Shown here: piece by piece, positions 5,316 through 5,647 of the stretch | How the letters are laid out: every line of letters starts with the position of its first letter | Numbering within the stretch: the first letter of the stretch is position 1 | Origin: Sulfurimonas sp. | GTDB taxonomy: Bacteria > Campylobacterota > Campylobacteria > Campylobacterales > Sulfurimonadaceae | Length of the DNA: 5,647 nucleotides | Assembly (NCBI GenBank): GCA_021107375.1 | Contig: JAIOSY010000023.1 | Location: forward strand, 1-5,647 | Direction of reading: 5' to 3' | Notes under the pieces: generated by a model | Seen by the model: the letters and a program-made list of their open reading frames with translations, nothing else | Databases searched by the model: none | What the model was told of the DNA's origin: nothing | Position numbers and translations under genes: made by a program

Positions 5316-5333
5316 TAGTATAAAATTATACTA
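5316..5333. promoter_or_regulatory. 8-bp inverted repeat overlapping the DUF234 operon promoter
   Basis: TAGTATAA-AA-TTATACTA is a perfect 8-bp inverted repeat with a 2-bp centre. It lies in the 45-bp gap between the HD-GYP stop (5340) and the DUF234 start. It contains the minus-strand TATAAT (5325-5330), so a factor bound here would block the promoter. No T-run follows it on the minus strand, so it does not look like an intrinsic terminator for the HD-GYP gene. The symmetry may simply come from facing -10 elements. Confidence 0.35.
5325..5330 (-). promoter_or_regulatory. Candidate -10 for the DUF234-hydrolase operon
   Basis: Minus-strand TATAAT, 30 bp before the proposed ATC start, gives a leader of about 24 nt containing the AAAGG. 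A second minus-strand TATACT lies at 5317-5322. The -35 would fall in the 3' end of the HD-GYP gene and is not recognisable. Confidence 0.45.
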
Positions 5334-5339
5334 TAAAGT

Positions 5340-5647
5340 TTATTTTAATAATGCTTGTAAAAATACTTTGAGATATTCTTGATTGAATTTATTTGCCATA
5401 GAGGTATCTTGCATCATTATTTTTAAGGCATCAAAAGTAGAATTTTTTTCTCTATATGATCTTTTATTTGTAAGAGCATCAAAAACATCGCTAATACTAA
5501 GTATAGAAGCAAAATTGCTTATATCTTTACTCATTAAACCAGATGGGTAGCCAGTTCCATCATGTGCTTCGTGATGGTGCATTATAGCATCAATGATATA
5601 TGGGTCATGTATATGATTTTTTGTAGCAATATCACTACTGTATTTGC
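5340..5647 (-). CDS. HD-GYP domain protein, C-terminal part (5' end outside window)
   Basis: The frame is open to the window edge; 101 complete residues and a TAA stop (5342-5340) are visible. Starting from the internal methionine at 5582 would cut the domain, so the gene continues beyond 5647. The fragment carries the diagnostic second half of an HD-GYP domain: HHHEAHDGTGYPSGL (visible residues 23-37, with the GYP motif at 32-34), followed by the conserved FASILSISDVFDALTNKRSYRE (DVFDALT at 53-59). The C-terminal tail is helical. HD-GYP domains hydrolyse cyclic di-GMP; activity here is plausible but the HD metal-binding half and any sensor domain are out of view. It lies 45 bp upstream of the DUF234 gene on the same strand, so read-through is possible, though a separate promoter is present. 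Confidence 0.9.
   Translation of the reverse strand, partial: KYSSDIATKNHIHDPYIIDAIMHHHEAHDGTGYPSGLMSKDISNFASILSISDVFDALTNKRSYREKNSTFDALKIMMQDTSMANKFNQEYLKVFLQALLK

Noticed and set aside
5340..5582. A complete 80-residue gene starting at 5582
   Set aside because: The frame is open to the window edge and the methionine lies immediately before the HHHE motif, inside the HD-GYP domain.

Overview
The window is AT-rich, densely coded and carries housekeeping-type genes. Protein style (Lys/Asn/Ile-rich, short intergenic gaps, TATAAT/TATACT -10 elements with poor -35s) and the particular forms of Tex, the stand-alone DUF234 protein and the HD-GYP protein suggest a Campylobacterota member, most like Sulfurimonas or a close relative. 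This assignment is inference from recognition, not a database result.

Layout. Bases 1-207 (+) hold the end of an OmpR/PhoB-type response regulator (winged-helix domain only). A 98-bp gap follows, with four 11-bp-phased direct repeats next to a TATACT -10, then a 203-residue exported protein of unknown function (306-917, +). Convergent to it is tex (933-3077, -), an RNA/DNA-binding transcription accessory protein. A compact divergent promoter region (about 3078-3137) separates tex from two small unrecognised genes on the + strand (88 and 74 residues). The second of these ends in a 4-bp convergent overlap with a three-gene minus-strand operon. In transcription order that operon encodes a DUF234-family protein (4401-5294), an RBBP9/YdeN-type serine hydrolase (3869-4408) and a 66-residue helical protein (3668-3868). 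Upstream on the same strand is the C-terminal part of an HD-GYP cyclic-di-GMP phosphodiesterase-like protein that runs off the right edge.

How the genes may work together. The left end reads as a response regulator followed by a secreted protein whose promoter carries phased repeats of the sort OmpR/PhoB-family regulators bind; the regulatory link is an inference. The three-gene minus operon is tightly coupled (8-nt overlap, then stop directly abutting start), so its products are probably made together, but no common pathway is evident. The most unusual point is that the DUF234 gene has no ATG, GTG or TTG where its conserved N-terminus begins: an ATC codon sits 7 nt after a good Shine-Dalgarno, and the first ordinary start (GTG, 5096) would remove 66 recognisable residues. 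I see no RNA gene, mobile element or CRISPR array, and no clearly new multi-gene system.
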